The position numbers were made by a program, and so were the translations under genes. The notes beneath the pieces are model-generated. The model ran no database searches. It was not told where the DNA came from and saw nothing but the letters and a program-made list of their open reading frames with translations. A stretch of 5,654 nucleotides of DNA. Source: Accumulibacter sp. (GTDB lineage: Bacteria; Pseudomonadota; Gammaproteobacteria; Burkholderiales; Rhodocyclaceae). Shown in pieces: positions 5,563 to 5,654 of this stretch; the first letter of the stretch is position 1; the number at the start of each line of letters is the position of its first letter. Location of the stretch: contig JAITAJ010000026.1 of NCBI GenBank assembly GCA_031284185.1, forward strand, positions 1 through 5,654, given 5' to 3'.

Positions 5563-5654
5563 GTGGAAAGGAAAAATTTCCCGGACGAAACGCGAACGCC
5601 ACGATCGGCCCCCCGGTCTTCAGGCCGGGGGGGGGGGGGCAAACCGGAGCTGGT
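5563..5654 (+). CDS. Possible start of a further gene (partial, weak)
   Basis: A frame opens at GTG 5563 and stays open to the right edge. GAGGGG (5551-5556), which overlaps the sctV stop, lies 6 bases upstream. The 30 residues seen begin VERKNFPDETRTPRSAPRSS and then run through a poly-glycine stretch made by the G13 tract. The stretch is Arg/Pro/Gly-rich, matches no family I know, and crosses a strong hairpin, so it may well be non-coding. Confidence 0.15.
   Translation, partial: MERKNFPDETRTPRSAPRSSGRGGGGKPEL
5609..5639. terminator. GC-only hairpin ending in a 13-G run after sctV
   Basis: CCCCCCGG (5609-5616) pairs with CCGGGGGG (5625-5632) around an 8-base loop TCTTCAGG. The right arm continues as a homopolymer of 13 G (5627-5639). 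It lies about 55 bases after the sctV stop, where an operon end would place a terminator, but no T-run follows, so intrinsic termination is unproven. The G run could also be a slippage site or a base-calling artefact. Confidence 0.4.

Noticed and set aside
3420..5642. A 740-codon open frame on the minus strand opposite sctV
   Set aside because: It is the antisense of an unmistakable SctV gene; the product is His/Asp/Arg/Gly-rich with no recognisable domain.

Overview
The window holds the export-gate end of a type III secretion system (T3SS) gene cluster from a GC-rich Gram-negative bacterium, most likely a proteobacterium. The species cannot be read from the sequence. The coding part is strongly GC-biased, and the long antisense open frames are a by-product of that bias.

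Layout. At the left edge, on the minus strand, is the 5' part (184 codons, running off the window) of a small alpha-helical secreted protein that resembles the EspA/SseB filament family. Next comes a 637-base divergent intergenic region (555-1191). It holds a composite repeat element of about 290 bp with 30-bp imperfect terminal inverted repeats, internal 77-bp direct repeats, a 35-bp inverted repeat and four tandem 14-mers. Further right in the same region are a small direct-repeat pair and a leader hairpin. On the plus strand there follows a tight five-gene operon: sctW (gatekeeper with a fused TyeA-like C-terminus), a SycN-like chaperone, sctX (YscX-like), sctY (YscY-like, TPR) and sctV (LcrD/InvA export-gate protein). 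Intergenic gaps are 3, 21 and 6 bases, then a 4-base ATGA overlap. After sctV the last 100 bases contain a GC-only hairpin that ends in a run of 13 G, and possibly the start of one more gene.

How the genes work together. The order matches the Yersinia block yopN-tyeA-sycN-yscX-yscY-lcrD, which identifies the system as Ysc-type. From knowledge of these families, SctV forms the nonameric export gate in the inner membrane. SctX and SctY bind each other and SctV and are needed for early substrate export. SctW plugs the export apparatus until host contact and sets the order translocators-before-effectors. The SycN-like protein is the chaperone for SctW. If the left-hand gene really is an EspA-type filament or tip protein, this cluster pairs a Ysc-type core with an extracellular component better known from the Ssa/Esc family. 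That pairing and the repeat element in the shared upstream region are the two points most worth following up.
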